Shown piece after piece: positions 55,746 to 64,000 of a stretch of DNA of 64,000 nt; position 1 is the first letter of the stretch, and each line of letters opens with the position of its first letter. The notes under the pieces were generated by a model that saw only the letters and a list, made by a program, of their open reading frames with translations, ran no database searches and had not been told where the DNA came from. Both the position numbers and the translations under genes were made by a program. Origin of the DNA: Candidatus Endomicrobiellum calonymphae (lineage in GTDB: Bacteria > Elusimicrobiota > Endomicrobiia > Endomicrobiales > Endomicrobiaceae); the NCBI GenBank assembly GCA_031269945.1, contig JAISYK010000006.1:1-64000 (forward strand), read 5' to 3'.

Positions 55746-57119
55746 TTAAACATATTTAGGTAAATATTTTTTTGCAAACCTTAATAATTCTTCATGCGAT
55801 AAGCAATTGCTTCTCCCATCTTTATAAAGCATATCTATCTCTTCTTTAATTTTCATTATAGATGGATCATTTTTGTCTAGTTTTATCTGCGAATTTCTGA
55901 GTTTTGTAAGCTGCGTATTATACCAATATGTTATTCCCGCCAGTCCGGACCTATCTGTAATGGCAACTTCTGGTGGTCTATTTAAAATAGCGTGAGTATC
56001 AAATATGCTGTATATTTCCTGCTCTTTTAACAATCCGTCAGCGTGTATTCCAGCTTTCGTTATATTGAAGTTTGATCCTACAAAAGGTTGATTTGGCGGA
56101 ATATCGTATTTGAGTTCGTCTTTGAAAAACTGTGCTATTTCGGTGATAATGGATAAATCCATTCCGTTTGTCGTTCCTCTTAAAGCGACATATTCTATGG
56201 CGAGTGCTTCAACTGGAGTGTTGCCTGTTCTTTCGCCTATGCCTAAAAGCGTTCCGTTAATTCCGGAACATCCGTAAAGCCACGCACTCGTAGAGTTTGA
56301 TAAAGCTCTATAAAAATCATTATGACCATGCCATTCAATATATTTTGACGGAACCCCAGCATGATGAGTCAACCCGTATATTATTCCGTTTATATTTCTC
56401 GGCATCGAAACTCCTGGATAACTTACGGCGAATCCTAGGGTATCGCAGGCTCTTATTTTTATTGGAATTTCAGCTTCTCGAGAAAGATTCATAAGTTCAA
56501 CTGCAAACGGAACGACGAAACCATAAAAATCTGCTCTTGTTATATCTTCAAAGTGACAGCGTGGTATGATACCTCTGGATAGAGCGTCTTTAACTATATC
56601 CAAATACATATTCATAGCTTCTTTACGCGTTTTCTTCAACTTTAAAAAGATATGATAATCTGAGCATGATGTTAAAATGCCTGTTTCTTTAAGTCTAATC
56701 TCTTTTACGAGTTTAAAATCACTTTTTGTGGCTCTTATCCACGCGGTGATCTGCGGAAAATCATAGCCCAGTTCTTTACATTTATCCACAGCTTTTCTAT
56801 CTTTTTCAGAATAGAGAAAAAACTCAGATTGCTTTATCATTCCATTTGGGCCACCAAGTTTATGAAGATATTTATACAGTTGGACTATTTGCTTTACTGT
56901 AAAAGGAGGCATCGCCTGCTGGCCATCGCGAAATGTAGTGTCTGTAATCCATATTTGATCAGGAGGATTCATGGGAACGACTTCATTATTAAAAGAAATT
57001 TTTGGAATTTCGGTATATGGGAACATTTCTCTAAAAAGATTAGGTTTACTTACATCTTGAAGCTCAAAATGATATTCCTCAGACTCAAGTCGATTTGTGC
57101 GTTTATTGAGAGTAAGCAT
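55746..57119 (-). CDS. Probable Re-citrate synthase (isopropylmalate/homocitrate synthase family)
   Basis: The protein is a DRE-TIM metallolyase of 457 residues from ATG 57119, with AGGAGA as binding site; the upstream extension to 57200 is not family-like. The signature is WITDTTFRDGQQAMPPF near residue 50, where isopropylmalate synthases usually have LRDGEQ. Further motifs are IKQSEFFLYSEKDRKAV, PRCHFEDITRADFYGFVVPF, EWHGHNDF and KAGIHADGLLKEQEIY. This pattern matches, from memory, the Re-citrate synthase of Clostridium kluyveri, which makes citrate from acetyl-CoA and oxaloacetate, and not leucine synthesis. No leuCD genes are near. It would feed glutamate synthesis in an anaerobe. Confidence 0.75.
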   Translation of the reverse strand: MLTLNKRTNRLESEEYHFELQDVSKPNLFREMFPYTEIPKISFNNEVVPMNPPDQIWITDTTFRDGQQAMPPFTVKQIVQLYKYLHKLGGPNGMIKQSEFFLYSEKDRKAVDKCKELGYDFPQITAWIRATKSDFKLVKEIRLKETGILTSCSDYHIFLKLKKTRKEAMNMYLDIVKDALSRGIIPRCHFEDITRADFYGFVVPFAVELMNLSREAEIPIKIRACDTLGFAVSYPGVSMPRNINGIIYGLTHHAGVPSKYIEWHGHNDFYRALSNSTSAWLYGCSGINGTLLGIGERTGNTPVEALAIEYVALRGTTNGMDLSIITEIAQFFKDELKYDIPPNQPFVGSNFNITKAGIHADGLLKEQEIYSIFDTHAILNRPPEVAITDRSGLAGITYWYNTQLTKLRNSQIKLDKNDPSIMKIKEEIDMLYKDGRSNCLSHEELLRFAKKYLPKYV

Positions 57120-57372
57120 TTTAAATATCTCCTGTAATCTAGTACCACTATTTGTTTTGCCATGATTAATTTTACATCCTAACCGAGATCTTAATAACAA
57201 TATAAAACCTAACTAACAGAGACAACAACAATACTCACCTCACATCTTTTTATACCGCACATATTTCATAAAAAAAAGCTTCAAAAGTACACAAGTAAGC
57301 GAAATCTTATATGCTTACAATCATTTTTTTATCTAGTAAAGCAAAGGTTAAAGGTTAAACTTACTTATGTTT

Positions 57373-58554
57373 TTATAAGATTGCCATTAATCTATCTATC
57401 CCTTTTTTTATGTTTTCAATAGAAATTGCGTAAGAGAGTCTGACATACCCCTCGGCTCCAAAAGCTGAGCCTGGAACAACTGCGACCTTAGCTACGTCTA
57501 GTAAGTGATCTGCAAATTCTATGTCTGTATTAATGATCTTATCTTTAAAAGTTTTTCCTAAAAGACCCTTAATGTTTGGAAAAACGTAAAACGTTCCTTC
57601 AGGTTTTCTACATGTTATGCCTTTTATTTCCTTAAGTCTTTTCACTATGTAATTTCTTCTTCTTTCAAATTCTTGTCTCATATATTCACTATATTCTTGA
57701 GTGCCGTTCAATGCCTCTACGGAAGCTTTAATTGATATTGACGAAGCGTTTGAAGTTGATTGACTTTGTACTTTTGCCATTGCGGAAATAATATTTTTTG
57801 GGCCCGCAGCGTAACCTATTCTCCAACCCGTCATTGAATAAGCTTTTGAAACCCCATTTACTACAATAGTAAGTTCTCTTACTTCTGGACAAACTTCTAC
57901 AATAGATGTAAATTTAAAATTGTCATATATAAGTTTTTCGTATATGTCGTCTGAAATTATAAGAATTTTATTCTTTACGCATATCCCGGCTATCGCTTTT
58001 AATTCATCAGCAGTGTAGGTAGTGCCTGTGGGATTAGAGGGAGAATTAATTATTATGGCTTTTGTTTTTGAAGTTAAAGCTTTTTTTATTTGTTCTGATG
58101 TTACTTTAAAATCAGTTTTGTCATTTGTTTGAATTATTACAGGAGTTGCACCTGCAAGTATGACCATGTCTGTATAAGAAGTCCAGAAAGGTGCTGGAAT
58201 TATGACTTCGTCTCCGTCATCAATTATTGATTGAAAAATGTTGTAAATAGAGTGTTTAGCCCCACAAGAAACTATGATTTCTTCTAGAGAATATGTAAGA
58301 TTATTGTCTCTTTTTAGTTTATTCATGATTGCATCTTTTAACTCTGAAGTACCGTCAACTGGACAATATTTTGTAAAACCTGAGTTTATTGCCGAGATGG
58401 CCGCTTCTTTTATGTTTATAGGTGTGTCGAAGTCAGGCTCTCCCACGCCGAGATTTACAACATCTACTCCTTGTTGTTCAAGAGCTTTTACTATTGCGTC
58501 TATTGCTAGCGTTGGAGATGGTTTAATTGATCGTACTCTTTTTGAAATTTTCAT
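57373..58554 (-). CDS. aspC: Aspartate aminotransferase (class I, PLP)
   Basis: The enzyme swaps amino groups between aspartate/oxaloacetate and glutamate/2-oxoglutarate. From ATG 58554, with GGAAGAGGG as binding site, the product is 393 residues. It has VNLGVGEPDFDTP near residue 33, IINSPSNPTGTTY near residue 168, the PLP Lys in VNGVSKAYSMTGWRIGYAAG near residue 230, and YVRLSYA at the end. The neighbouring citrate synthase gene on the same strand, 253 bases away, would supply the same metabolites (oxaloacetate and glutamate). Substrate is inferred within the I-gamma group. Confidence 0.88.
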   Translation of the reverse strand: MKISKRVRSIKPSPTLAIDAIVKALEQQGVDVVNLGVGEPDFDTPINIKEAAISAINSGFTKYCPVDGTSELKDAIMNKLKRDNNLTYSLEEIIVSCGAKHSIYNIFQSIIDDGDEVIIPAPFWTSYTDMVILAGATPVIIQTNDKTDFKVTSEQIKKALTSKTKAIIINSPSNPTGTTYTADELKAIAGICVKNKILIISDDIYEKLIYDNFKFTSIVEVCPEVRELTIVVNGVSKAYSMTGWRIGYAAGPKNIISAMAKVQSQSTSNASSISIKASVEALNGTQEYSEYMRQEFERRRNYIVKRLKEIKGITCRKPEGTFYVFPNIKGLLGKTFKDKIINTDIEFADHLLDVAKVAVVPGSAFGAEGYVRLSYAISIENIKKGIDRLMAIL

Positions 58555-58645
58555 CTTATTCCCTCTTCCTGCATCTTTATTTGCAAAAAAAGCAGTATCG
58601 TTATTGGGGGTAGGGTAATTGCTCATAAGCTTCGAAGTGCTCTAT

Positions 58646-58673
58646 TTGACAAAACTTTTTGAATTGTTATACT
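58646..58673 (+). promoter_or_regulatory. Sigma-70-type promoter of rplU-rpmA-obgE
   Basis: TTGACA (58646-58651), a 16-base spacer and TATACT (58668-58673), preceded by TG, form a strong promoter; transcription would start near 58680, 19 bases before the ATG. A minus-strand candidate, TTGACA at 58698-58693 with TAGTAT at 58674-58669 (18-base spacer), overlaps it and could serve aspC. Confidence 0.75.
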
Positions 58674-58698
58674 ACTATAGATCAAAGGGGTATGTCAA

Positions 58699-59013
58699 AT
58701 GTATGCGATTATCAAATCAGGTGGAAAGCAGTACAAAGTGGAGAGAGGTTCTAGCTTGATAGTGGATAAGATTGATGAGGCACAAAAAAATCAAGAAATT
58801 ATTATTAAAGAAGTTTTGTTGCTTTCTGATGGGAAAAAGGCACTAATTGGGAGACCTATAGTTGAGGGTGCAAGCGTGGTGGCAAAGGTTATCTCACATA
58901 AGAGGGCTCCTAAGATTTTAGTATTTAAAAAGAAACCTAAGAAGGGATATAAAAAACTCCAAGGACATCGTCAATATTTAACGAAATTGGAAATTACGGA
59001 AATTAGTGTTTAA
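58699..59013 (+). CDS. rplU: Ribosomal protein L21
   Basis: L21 binds 23S rRNA beside L20. The product is 104 residues, starting MYAIIKSGGKQYKVERG and ending with KGYKKLQGHRQYLTKLEI, both typical. AAAGGGG precedes ATG 58699. It heads an rplU-rpmA-obgE operon, the conserved order, with rpmA 25 bases downstream. In many bacteria rng lies just upstream; here rng is 17 kb away. Confidence 0.97.
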   Translation: MYAIIKSGGKQYKVERGSSLIVDKIDEAQKNQEIIIKEVLLLSDGKKALIGRPIVEGASVVAKVISHKRAPKILVFKKKPKKGYKKLQGHRQYLTKLEITEISV

Positions 59014-59038
59014 AAAAGCTTATTAGGAGATACTGAAA

Positions 59039-59290
59039 ATGGCACATGTCAAAGCACAAGGTGCATCTGCTAACGGTCGAGACTCGCACGGCCAGAGGTT
59101 GGGAGTGAAAATCTATGGGGATCAAATAGCCTCTGCAGGTGCGATCATAGTTCGACAAAGAGGGACAAAATACCGTCCTGGCGTAAACGTGGGAATTGGT
59201 AGAGATGACACTATTTTTGCGAAGATTGCCGGTGTCGTTAGATTCGTTAGAAGATCTGGCGGTAAATGTTACGTAAATGTAGAGCGATAA
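59039..59290 (+). CDS. rpmA: Ribosomal protein L27
   Basis: L27's N-terminus reaches the peptidyl-transferase centre. The product is 83 residues, starting [19 protein letters not shown] and containing [21 protein letters not shown]. The start lacks the Firmicutes-type leader peptide that must be cleaved. TTAGGAGA precedes ATG 59039. Confidence 0.97.
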   Translation: MAHVKAQGASANGRDSHGQRLGVKIYGDQIASAGAIIVRQRGTKYRPGVNVGIGRDDTIFAKIAGVVRFVRRSGGKCYVNVER

Positions 59291-59312
59291 AATTCAAAAT
59301 TATTTCGCATAA

Positions 59313-60575
59313 ATGTTTATAGATAAGGTCACTGTTTTTCTTAAGGCTGGTCGTGGCGGCGATGGGTGTACTTCGTTTAAAAGAGGGAGATATGTCTCTT
59401 GTGGGAGACCTGACGGTGGTAATGGCGGTAGGGGTGGTGATGTTTATTTTGAGTATGACGTACATATGGCTACTTTATTAGATTTATCTTGTACGCCAAG
59501 ATTGAAAGCGGAAGATGGACAAAAAGGCTCATCTAACAATAAGTTCGGTAAATCTGGGAAAGATTTAATACTAAAAATTCCTGTTGGAACTTTAGTCTTT
59601 AAGAGTGGTAAATTTTATGCCGATTATTCGGGAACAGCGAATGAGAGGATTTTGGTTGTTAAAGGTGGCAGGGGTGGTAGAGGGAATGCTTCCTTTAAAA
59701 CAGCAAGATATACGGCCCCTAGGATATCTGAAAAAGGTGAACCAGGGGAAGCTGCAGAGGTAAATCTGGAGCTTCTTTTGATTGCAGAAGTTGGTCTTGT
59801 AGGTTTCCCCAATTCTGGGAAATCTACTCTTTTATCACAAATTTCAGCTGCAAAGCCTAAGATAGCGGATTATCCTTTCACAACTTTAATTCCCAATTTA
59901 GGTGTTGTCAATTATAGGGGTAAGAGCTTTGTAGTCGCTGACATTCCTGGAATAATTGAGGGAGCTCATAAAGGTAGAGGACTTGGATTTGAATTTTTAA
60001 GGCATATAAGGCGTACCAATATTCTCGTATTTATTATAGATGTAAGTGCTACTGATGGGAAGGATCCTTATTTAAGTTACAAAGTACTTAATGATGAATT
60101 AAGAAAGTATTCAAAATATCTTGTAAAAAAACACATCATAACAGTCTTGAACAAGATTGATTTGCCGAATTGTCGAGAACATATCAAGAAATTCATGAAA
60201 CATTTGAAAAATAAAAAAATATTTAAAATTTCTGCTGCAACTGGAAGCGGGGTTAACGAATTAATTGTGGAAATGATAAAAATGCTTAAAGACCCGCCCG
60301 TTCTTAAATTTGAAGAAGAAGTGGAAAATGTTTTTGTGAAGAAATATATTTATCAACCTAAATTTCAAGTTAATTTTGAAAATGGTGTTTTTGTAGTTAC
60401 TGGAACTAAGATTGAGGCACTTACTAAAATGACGAAATTTAGTGAGGATGAAGCATTGAGACGTTACCAAAACATAATTAAAAAAATCGGATTAGAAGTC
60501 GAGCTTGAAAGGATGGGTGCTAAACCTGGAGATACAGTTAAAATTGGGAATTTTGAATTTGTTTTCGAGAGGTAG
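59313..60575 (+). CDS. obgE: GTPase Obg/CgtA
   Basis: Obg is a ribosome assembly and stress GTPase. The product is 420 residues in three parts. The glycine-rich Obg fold comes first (residues 1-155: FLKAGRGGDGCTSFKRGR and GGNGGRGGDVYF). The G domain has GFPNSGKSTLLSQ (about 165), DIPGIIEGAH (about 211) and NKID (about 281). A C-terminal OCT domain (about 340-420: QVNFENGVFVVTGTKIE, and GAKPGDTVKIG) closes it. It closes the rplU-rpmA operon, 22 bases after rpmA. Confidence 0.97.
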   Translation: MFIDKVTVFLKAGRGGDGCTSFKRGRYVSCGRPDGGNGGRGGDVYFEYDVHMATLLDLSCTPRLKAEDGQKGSSNNKFGKSGKDLILKIPVGTLVFKSGKFYADYSGTANERILVVKGGRGGRGNASFKTARYTAPRISEKGEPGEAAEVNLELLLIAEVGLVGFPNSGKSTLLSQISAAKPKIADYPFTTLIPNLGVVNYRGKSFVVADIPGIIEGAHKGRGLGFEFLRHIRRTNILVFIIDVSATDGKDPYLSYKVLNDELRKYSKYLVKKHIITVLNKIDLPNCREHIKKFMKHLKNKKIFKISAATGSGVNELIVEMIKMLKDPPVLKFEEEVENVFVKKYIYQPKFQVNFENGVFVVTGTKIEALTKMTKFSEDEALRRYQNIIKKIGLEVELERMGAKPGDTVKIGNFEFVFER

Positions 60576-60642
60576 ATAGTACAGCAACCTGAGTTCCATG
60601 CTCTCATTATTTAAAAATCTGCACGAACTCAAAGTAAAAATT

Positions 60643-60927
60643 CTATACTTTATTTGAGAATCTGTATTCTATTTCTTCGGGTGCTATGACATTCAACTCG
60701 CTACGTACCATTCTTTCTAAATAGGACGGTTCGTTTTCGAGGAAGCGTATTCGTTCTTTTATTAATTTATTTTGTCTTTTCGCGTTTTTAATTTTTTCAT
60801 TTAATTTTTTCTGTTCAAAAAAACGCCTCATAAGGGTCCTGTTGCCTTCATTAAAAATTAAAAGTAGTAAGACTGCAATAAAAACTATATAGCGAACTCT
60901 AATCTTTCTTTTAGTTGTTTGTCTCAT
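60643..60927 (-). CDS. ftsB: FtsB/DivIC-like septum protein
   Basis: The product is 94 residues: a basic cytoplasmic tail, one membrane helix (residues about 12-25, YIVFIAVLLLLIF) and a coiled coil of about 40 residues rich in Lys, Glu and Leu, then ENEPSYLERMVRSELNVI, the pattern that follows the coiled coil in FtsB/DivIC proteins. These form the FtsQLB complex that activates septal wall synthesis. No convincing ribosome binding site precedes ATG 60927. It converges on obgE. Confidence 0.8.
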   Translation of the reverse strand: MRQTTKRKIRVRYIVFIAVLLLLIFNEGNRTLMRRFFEQKKLNEKIKNAKRQNKLIKERIRFLENEPSYLERMVRSELNVIAPEEIEYRFSNKV

Positions 60928-61043
60928 TGTTCGTACGCTAACGAAAAAGTAAAATTTCTTTACTATTTTATGTTAGGATTTAGTCGTTATTGGGCTTATA
61001 TTACCATTTTTGAGCAAAAGGGTGAAGATTTGTAAAAAATTAC

Positions 61044-61457
61044 TTAGTCAGTAAGCATTTCAAAAAATTTAACAGAAAGTTTCTTTGCGAGTAGACTGTT
61101 ATTCGATACTATTTCAATTTTTACATCCCCATTTTCTACATCAGTCATGAAAATGCCTGCCTCTGTTGATGGCAGACAACAATCGAAATTTTCTGAAAAA
61201 TTAAAGGCAACAATATATCCATTTTCAAAGCTTTTGTGCACTATGATCGCTTTGAGCTTTTCCAATATATATATGCTCTTAATAAAACAAGCTCCCCTAG
61301 TTGTTGTAAAAACCGCACTAAATTTTCCAACTTTTTCATTTTTAAATTTTTCAAGAGAGAATCCTAATACTCGGTTTGAGTAGTTTAAAATTGAACACGA
61401 TGTTAAGAATGGGACCGACACAGTCAAAGTTAATATAAAAAAAAACAATATCCTCAC
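61044..61457 (-). CDS. Putative lipoprotein, 137 residues, function unknown
   Basis: A signal peptide (RILFFFILTLTVSVPFLTSC) ends in the lipobox LTSC, so Cys 21 should be lipidated. The mature part (about 115 residues) has no domain I recognise. It is mixed in charge, with FSAVFTTTRGACFIKSIYIL and EAGIFMTDVENGDVKIEIVSNNSLLAKKL, and a second cysteine pair (FDCCLPST) near residue 93. It starts at GTG 61457; AAGG touches that codon, so a later TTG (61448) is possible, but it would lose the basic N-terminus. The next gene leftward is ftsB-like, 117 bases away, and may share its transcript. Confidence 0.7.
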   Translation of the reverse strand: MRILFFFILTLTVSVPFLTSCSILNYSNRVLGFSLEKFKNEKVGKFSAVFTTTRGACFIKSIYILEKLKAIIVHKSFENGYIVAFNFSENFDCCLPSTEAGIFMTDVENGDVKIEIVSNNSLLAKKLSVKFFEMLTD

Positions 61458-61765
61458 CCTTGGGATTATAAGAAATTATTTTTATTAAGTAAACTATAGA
61501 TCATCATGCAAGTAGAGGTTTTATTTGTTTAAAGTAAAATATTTAATTATAATACGCGATGTGTTAGTAACGTGAAAAAATATCCGGTTTTTTTAAAAGT
61601 GTTTTGTTCTGTGTGATTATCTAAAACTTGTTAAAGCGTTTAGGTATTAATATTTGCGTTTATCATACGTTAAAATAAAAAGAAGTTTCTAACTAATAAT
61701 ATTGGTGATATGATAGATTGTGGTACGTGTTATTTTTTGATCTTAAAGTAAATGATAGGATATTT
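61458..61765. other. Divergent intergenic region before nadA
   Basis: Apart from the promoter listed separately, this AT-rich stretch shows no gene or clear structure. Confidence 0.5.
61525..61553 (+). promoter_or_regulatory. Candidate promoter of nadA
   Basis: TTGTTT (61525-61530), a 17-base spacer and a perfect TATAAT (61548-61553) make a plausible sigma-70 promoter. It would give a leader of about 200 bases before nadA. No riboswitch-like fold was recognised in that leader. Confidence 0.5.
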
Positions 61766-62722
61766 TTGAAAGAAAAAAAATACATAACGATGAGTGGGAT
61801 TGTAGAGGAACTGGATAAGTTAAAGAAAGAAAGAAAAGCTGTAATTTTAGCTCATGTTTATCAGCCGCCCGAAATTTATGATATAGCGGATTTTGTGGGT
61901 GACTCTTTAGATTTGAGTAGAAAAGCTTTTCAAGTAGAAGCTGACATAATTGTTTTTTGCGGCGTTTATTTTATGGCGGAGATCGCATCCATATTAAATC
62001 CCAAGAAGAAAGTTCTAATTCCAGATATAAATGCCGATTGTCCTATGGCGGATATGATAACCACCGAAAAGTTAAAAGAATTTAAGTCGCAGTGTAAAGA
62101 TCCGGTAGTGGTAGCTTATGTGAATACTTCCGCTGCTGTGAAAGCTGAAAGCGATATATGCTGCACGTCTTCGAATGCGGTAGATGTTGTAAAAAGTATT
62201 AAAGGTGATGGTGAAATAATTTTTGTCCCTGATAGAAATTTGGGTAATTATATTCAAAAAAAGTTAGGTAGAGGAATGAAAATATGGAATGGCTTTTGTC
62301 CTACACATAATAATTTTATTTTGCCGGAATATATTTTAAAAGCTAGGAAAGAACATCCACATGCTGAAATTTTAGTACATCCAGAGTGTCGTCCTGAGGT
62401 TATATCTCTGGCAGATCATATCATGTCAACTGGTAATATGTGCAGATATGTTAAAAGAAGTGCTATAAAAGAATTCATCATTGGAACGGAGAGTGGAATT
62501 TTATACAAACTTGAAAAGGAAAATCCGAATAAAAATTTTTATTTGGCATCATCTCTTGCGATCTGTCCTAATATGAAAAAAATTACCTTGGCTAAAGTCA
62601 AGGATGTGCTTGCAAATATGAAGAATTTAATTTCTGTGCCGGAAGCCATAAGAGAAAGAGCCTGCTACCCAGTTTTAAAGATGTTGAAAGTTACGCAAAA
62701 TAAAACAATTTTTAAGAAATAG
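61766..62722 (+). CDS. nadA: Quinolinate synthase A
   Basis: NadA condenses iminoaspartate with dihydroxyacetone phosphate to quinolinate, the first committed NAD precursor, using a 4Fe-4S cluster. Three cluster cysteines can be placed in FCGVYFMAE, HPECRPEV and AICPNMK. Other signatures are ILAHVYQPPEIYDIADFVGDS near the start and PDRNLGNYIQKKLGR in the middle. TTG 61766 is favoured because TAGGA lies just upstream; ATG 61790 is an alternative, giving 318 versus 310 residues. nadB and nadC are not in the window. Confidence 0.92.
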   Translation: MKEKKYITMSGIVEELDKLKKERKAVILAHVYQPPEIYDIADFVGDSLDLSRKAFQVEADIIVFCGVYFMAEIASILNPKKKVLIPDINADCPMADMITTEKLKEFKSQCKDPVVVAYVNTSAAVKAESDICCTSSNAVDVVKSIKGDGEIIFVPDRNLGNYIQKKLGRGMKIWNGFCPTHNNFILPEYILKARKEHPHAEILVHPECRPEVISLADHIMSTGNMCRYVKRSAIKEFIIGTESGILYKLEKENPNKNFYLASSLAICPNMKKITLAKVKDVLANMKNLISVPEAIRERACYPVLKMLKVTQNKTIFKK

Positions 62723-62945
62723 AATACACGAAAGTTAGCGATACTTTATCAGACCCAAAGATTAGGATTAGGTACCGAGATTGTGGAACTTAATAGTAGA
62801 AGTTGATCTTAAGTTGTACAAAGTAAGTGACTGACGATATTAAAATTGTAGAATGTTTTGCGGAAAGTAATGCTTTGCTGTTTACGTTGATTTGCATATA
62901 AAAAGCTAGGAGGTGGGGTGCGGCAGCAACAAGGACCACCTTTTG
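62723..62945. other. Gene-free interval after nadA
   Basis: No gene is seen. A good binding-site-like GGAGGTGGG at 62909-62917 precedes a GTG frame of only 14 codons; this may be the original start region of the pseudogene that follows. Confidence 0.4.
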
Positions 62946-64000
62946 ATGAAGACACTGGGTGACAAAAATGTAAATTCAGCTTCCCTAAAAAATGAAGATG
63001 TAGGAGATAAAGAAAAAAAGATTTATGAAAATAGTGAAAAGCTTTTTATAAATGGTTCGTCAATGTGTGTTGTTTTTTTAGGATTGTTGTAGCAAATGAC
63101 GAATTTAAATCTATTAAGTTGGCCAATACAACGAAATTGGAGTTGTTGTTAATTAAGAAGGCTTTTGATGAGGGAAATAAGATCAGATTAAAAATATAAA
63201 AAATGACACGTGGTAGGGGGAAACAGGGGTAATAGATAAAATTGAAAAAAAGTATGATTTTAGGTAATGTAAGAAAACTATGAAAGGTGTACTTTGAAAT
63301 TTTGAGAGCTTTAACGAGTTTTGTCATCGCACAGATATAAATGAGGATCACATGTTGAAGGTATAGAGTGTTAAGTGTCAAGTGGGAGATATGGAAGAAA
63401 AAAATTTAGAACATCGTATGGGGATTTTATGCGGAGCAGATAACTTAACTGTTAATTGGAAGTAAATCTTAAATATTGTGATTTTTGTTGTGTGAGGTGA
63501 GACAAGATAAAAAGATTTTTAATGTGGTAATAAGGAGTAAGAATAAAAATGAAATTGAAGGAGCTTAAAAAATTACGAATATGATGTGGAAGTTGCTAAA
63601 AATAATGCAGCGTTTTGTAGGTAAAAAATTAATCTGATGAAAATTATATTATTTCATGAGCTGGGGCCTGTGATGATGATGTGTATATGTTTAAGAGAAA
63701 AGTGTTTGCCTAAATGAATTCGTGTTGCTTTGAGAAGAGAAGTATACTTGGAGTTATAGACGTTTTAGTTGTTGATAAAACAAAAAAAATGGGAGATCTT
63801 GTAAAAATGAAATTAAGAAACTATGGTATAATAAGGGAAGAGAGTAAGAATCTCGTAATTGAATGAGTTATATTTCTAGGTTTTTGTTAACGATTTTTGG
63901 AAAATTTTATTCTGCTGTGAATGCTAATAAGGTTAAGGCGTATGAAGGTAAAGATTATAAAAAAATATTCAGGATGAAGTTGGTTTGGATTTAAGATATG
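62946..64000 (+). pseudogene. Heavily decayed P-type Ca2+-ATPase-like pump (runs off the window)
   Basis: Pieces of a P-type ATPase appear in the right order across frames. An N-terminal cation-ATPase domain-like stretch begins at ATG 62946 (MKTLGDKNVNSASLKNED, then KKIYENSEKL). The actuator-domain patch is VGDMEEKNLEHR followed by CGADNLTVN (about 63390-63460). The helix-4 patch HELGPVMMMCICL (63657-63700) matches the EGLP-type ion-binding region. The phosphorylation loop SILGVIDVLVVDKTKKMG (63714-63866 frame) has the aspartate of DKTGTLT but has lost GTLT. Stops and frameshifts separate all parts and the catalytic motif is broken, so it is not functional. Similarity is by eye and endpoints are approximate. 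Confidence 0.6.

Noticed and set aside
60594-60640. GAGTTC/GAACTC inverted repeat between obgE and ftsB-like gene
   Set aside because: The stem has an internal mismatch loop and there is no T run on either side, so a terminator cannot be claimed.
1-64000. CRISPR array
   Set aside because: No regularly spaced repeats were seen anywhere in the window.

Overview
The window looks like one contiguous piece of an AT-rich bacterial chromosome. It joins a well kept core of ribosomal and cell-shape genes to a second half in which intact genes alternate with long decayed stretches. Several traits fit a host-associated, probably fermentative Gram-negative bacterium undergoing reductive evolution: the low GC, many long gene-free intervals, several recognisable pseudogenes, a complete hexuronate degradation pathway and a Re-citrate-synthase-like gene. 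My best guess is an Endomicrobium-type member of the Elusimicrobiota, the endosymbionts of termite-gut flagellates. That placement is inference from gene content and was not checked by any search.

Positions 1-16765 hold the end of tuf and a near-canonical S10-spc-alpha ribosomal cluster, including secY, adk, map, infA, rpmJ and rpoA. rpmD (L30) is absent at its usual place between rpsE and rplO. Positions 16869-22615 carry the rod-shape set mreB, mreC, mreD, PBP2 and rodA, closed by a terminator. Next come a tiny lipoprotein, argF, a truncated SurA/PpiD-like protein (minus strand), tRNA-Thr(TGT), smpB and an AddAB-type helicase-nuclease pair. addA and addB are separated by 1.3 kb of eroded DNA.

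Positions 33068-37717 are largely decayed: remains of an AAA ATPase (minus strand), an intact secreted DUF4833 protein, and a frameshifted Kef-type cation/proton antiporter. A radical SAM-DUF2344 fusion and a short RNase G follow. A minus-strand cluster at 42047-49952 (eda-VOC, uxaC, exuT, kdgK, uxuA, uxuB in transcription order) encodes uptake of hexuronate and its full conversion to pyruvate and glyceraldehyde-3-phosphate. A perfect 14-bp palindrome lies just before its first gene. PBP1A, a DUF502 membrane protein, hisS, a probable Re-citrate synthase and an aspartate aminotransferase come next. rplU-rpmA-obgE, an FtsB-like protein, a lipoprotein and nadA follow. The window ends in a badly decayed P-type (Ca2+-ATPase-like) pseudogene.

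Together the intact genes describe a cell that still makes its own ribosomes, rod-shaped wall, NAD precursor (quinolinate) and probably citrate-derived glutamate, and that feeds on uronic acids. It has been losing ion transporters (the Kef antiporter and the P-type ATPase) and an AAA ATPase of unknown role. No intact mobile element, CRISPR array or defence island was found. The least expected items are the aldolase-VOC fusion, the GC-rich palindrome, the Re-citrate-synthase-like gene and the pseudogenes readable only by frame-hopping.
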